Below are positions 62,706 through 64,000 of a stretch of DNA of 64,000 nt, piece by piece; position 1 is the stretch's first letter; the number at the start of each line of letters is the position of its first letter. The DNA comes from AWTP1-13 sp963840445 (lineage in GTDB: Bacteria > Pseudomonadota > Alphaproteobacteria > Rhizobiales > Hyphomicrobiaceae): positions 116,658 through 180,657 of the forward strand of contig CAWIZC010000015.1 of assembly GCA_963840445.1 (NCBI GenBank). Reading direction: 5' to 3'. The translations under genes and the position numbers were made by a program. The notes below the pieces were generated by a model. The model worked only from the letters and a program-made list of their open reading frames with translations, was not told the origin of the DNA and ran no database searches.

Positions 62706-63249
62706 CCGAATATTTCGGCGCTGCTGGGGTTCGTCAGGAATTGGGGGGTCAACTGACGCTCGGGGAACGCGCCCGCGAGGCCCGCCTTTAACGGTTGGCT
62801 GCAAGGACGTGAAATAAGGGACGCCTTCGAAGCCGCGACACGATCATCAATGCTCGTCGGTCGCCTTAACGCGCGTCCACACTTGGCTCGAAAGTGCGTT
62901 CGTAAAATTTCTGTCCGTGTTCGCATCTCAGTAAGCAGATCGGCAAGGTCTGACCCAAATCGACCGTGTAGCTTGCGCGCTCGACACGTTGCGTTGCTTG
63001 CCCGCCACGCCATAGGCAGCAATGTCCTGGTACTCGCTGAGAGCCGCACGAGTATGATGAGGCCTCCCCCAAAACGGGAATAAAGAAGGCGAGAGTGCGC
63101 GCAATTTTAGGAGTTCACCCGCCAGCGAGACGCTCGGGGACAGCTCCTCAACTGTGTCAGGTGTAGTACAGGTGGTATCTGTAGTATCTAGAGTTTCTGT
63201 CCAAGAAGTTCTCCCCGAAAACGAGTGGAGTTCAACACTGGCACAGCCA
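62706..63249. other. Gene-free stretch before the MASE1 gene
   Basis: This is 544 bases without a supportable gene. The last 140 bases (about 63110-63249) are relatively AT-rich and likely hold the promoter of the MASE1 gene. The right end of the integrated element probably lies in or before this stretch, but no direct repeat with the integrase side was found by eye. Confidence 0.4.
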
Positions 63250-64000
63250 ATGATTTCGCCCACATCCAGCAGCAGGCCACATCCCAGTATCTTGGGTGAT
63301 GTCAACGGTCTGTCCCGTGAGGCGATCGAGGCACTTCCTGCTGGCCCCTACCAGTTATGGCTTCGCACGTTCGGCCTCGCTGTCGCGGTCGGTATCGCCT
63401 ATTTCATGGCAGCTCTGTTCGGCCTAGCCCTTCGCGCCAACACAGGAACGTCCATCTTCTGGCCAGGTGCGGGCATCTCGGTGGCTGCGTTGATCGTGTG
63501 GGGGCCCACGGCGCGCGTGCCAGTGTCAGCTGGCGTAGTGGTCGCAACCGTTGTCTCCAATCTCATGATCGGCAAGAACTCCTGGCTCGCCGTCGCTTTT
63601 GGCTTCGTAAATGCCGGTCAGGCACTTCTCGCGGCTGGGTTAGTCGAACGCTGGTTCGGGAGGTCACTTAAGCTAGGGGATGTGTCTCAGTCACTTTGGT
63701 TCTTGGCGGCAGCCACGACTGGAGCGGCTGTTGGTGCTATGGGCGCGACAATCGCTGTCGGCTTTATCGGGCCAACCGCGTCCTCTTTCACAGTGTGGCG
63801 AGTTTGGTTTGCATCCTGTCTGCTGGGCATGGTCACGGTCGCGCCGCTGCTAGTCGGAATCGCCGAAGCTGTCCGCAACCGATCTCGTCGCGCCGTGAGC
63901 TGGTCGAAGGCGTGGTAGGTGTCGTGGCGTTAGTGGCTTTGAGTGTATTCGTCATTTCACTGCCAGAGGGACCTTGGTCGACAGCGTTGCCCATAGCCCT
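63250..64000 (+). CDS. MASE1 sensor-domain protein, N-terminal part, frameshift near the window edge
   Basis: The N-terminal MASE1 domain has multiple membrane segments: FGLAVAVGIAYFMAALFGLA, then TGTSIFWPGAGISVAALIVW (a MASE1 hallmark), then AFGFVNAGQALLAAGLVERW and FASCLLGMVTVAPLLVGIAE. The frame stops at 63918, but the next frame carries on with RRELVEGVVGVVALVALSVF and is open to the window end, so a one-base loss (or two-base gain) near 63888-63893 is likely. The output domain (diguanylate cyclase, phosphodiesterase or kinase) is outside the window. The start could also be a GTG at 63154. Confidence 0.75.

Overview
The window looks like chromosomal DNA of a high-GC alphaproteobacterium, most likely of the order Hyphomicrobiales (Rhizobiales). 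The signs are a MucR-type regulator, three TTAA-N7-TTAA boxes of the CtrA type, the small families DUF1491, DUF5330 and DUF6456, a zapA - 6S RNA - 5-formyl-THF cyclo-ligase order, a UvrB with a long C-terminal tail, and palindromic intergenic repeats typical of the group. No tRNA, rRNA or CRISPR array was recognised. The genus cannot be read from the sequence.

Left part (1-28 kb). A FecB/FecCD/FecE-type ABC importer (iron chelate, heme or cobalamin) enters from the left edge. It is followed by a patatin-like phospholipase and an MFS carrier, then a tightly packed catabolic cluster (SDR, GNAT, a hydroxypyruvate/2-oxo-tetronate isomerase and a DenD-like D-erythronate dehydrogenase). Next come small secreted proteins, a GFA-family enzyme, uvrB, a cupin, a VOC protein, a lipoprotein, L-lactate permease, and an S8 subtilase / M14 carboxypeptidase pair. 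ruvC-ruvA and yebC follow; ruvB is not next to them.

Middle (28-42 kb). A conserved block on the minus strand (zapA, 6S RNA, cyclo-ligase, ymdB, yebC, ruvC, ruvA) is interrupted. Between ymdB and yebC lie an FkbM methyltransferase and, on the opposite strand, a large fusion of a trypsin-like protease with a DNA/RNA non-specific endonuclease. This fusion is the most interesting accessory gene of the window. GAPDH, a second MFS carrier framed by two related inverted repeats, oligopeptidase B, MsrB and MucR follow.

Right part (42-55.7 kb). This is a cell-envelope and housekeeping block: a DnaA-domain-IV-like protein, a DUF6456 protein, SufE, DUF5330, a double peptidoglycan-binding protein with a CtrA box, DUF1491, DUF1254/DUF1214, a class A penicillin-binding protein, an OmpA/MotB-like plus MotA/ExbB-like pair, and an inositol monophosphatase. 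Many of these frames are broken by single-base indels, so assembly error must be considered before calling them pseudogenes.

Right end (55.7-64 kb). This is an integrated element: a frameshifted tyrosine integrase, an excisionase-like HTH protein, a Prim-Pol/D5-type primase-helicase, a C-rich/G-rich repeat tract just after it, and small unrecognised genes. A MASE1 sensor protein is cut by the window edge.

Two observations deserve most attention. First, the complete spacers between two unrelated co-directional gene pairs (1236-1397 and 33740-33908) are diverged copies of one structured element, in the same orientation relative to transcription. Second, there is the protease-nuclease fusion.
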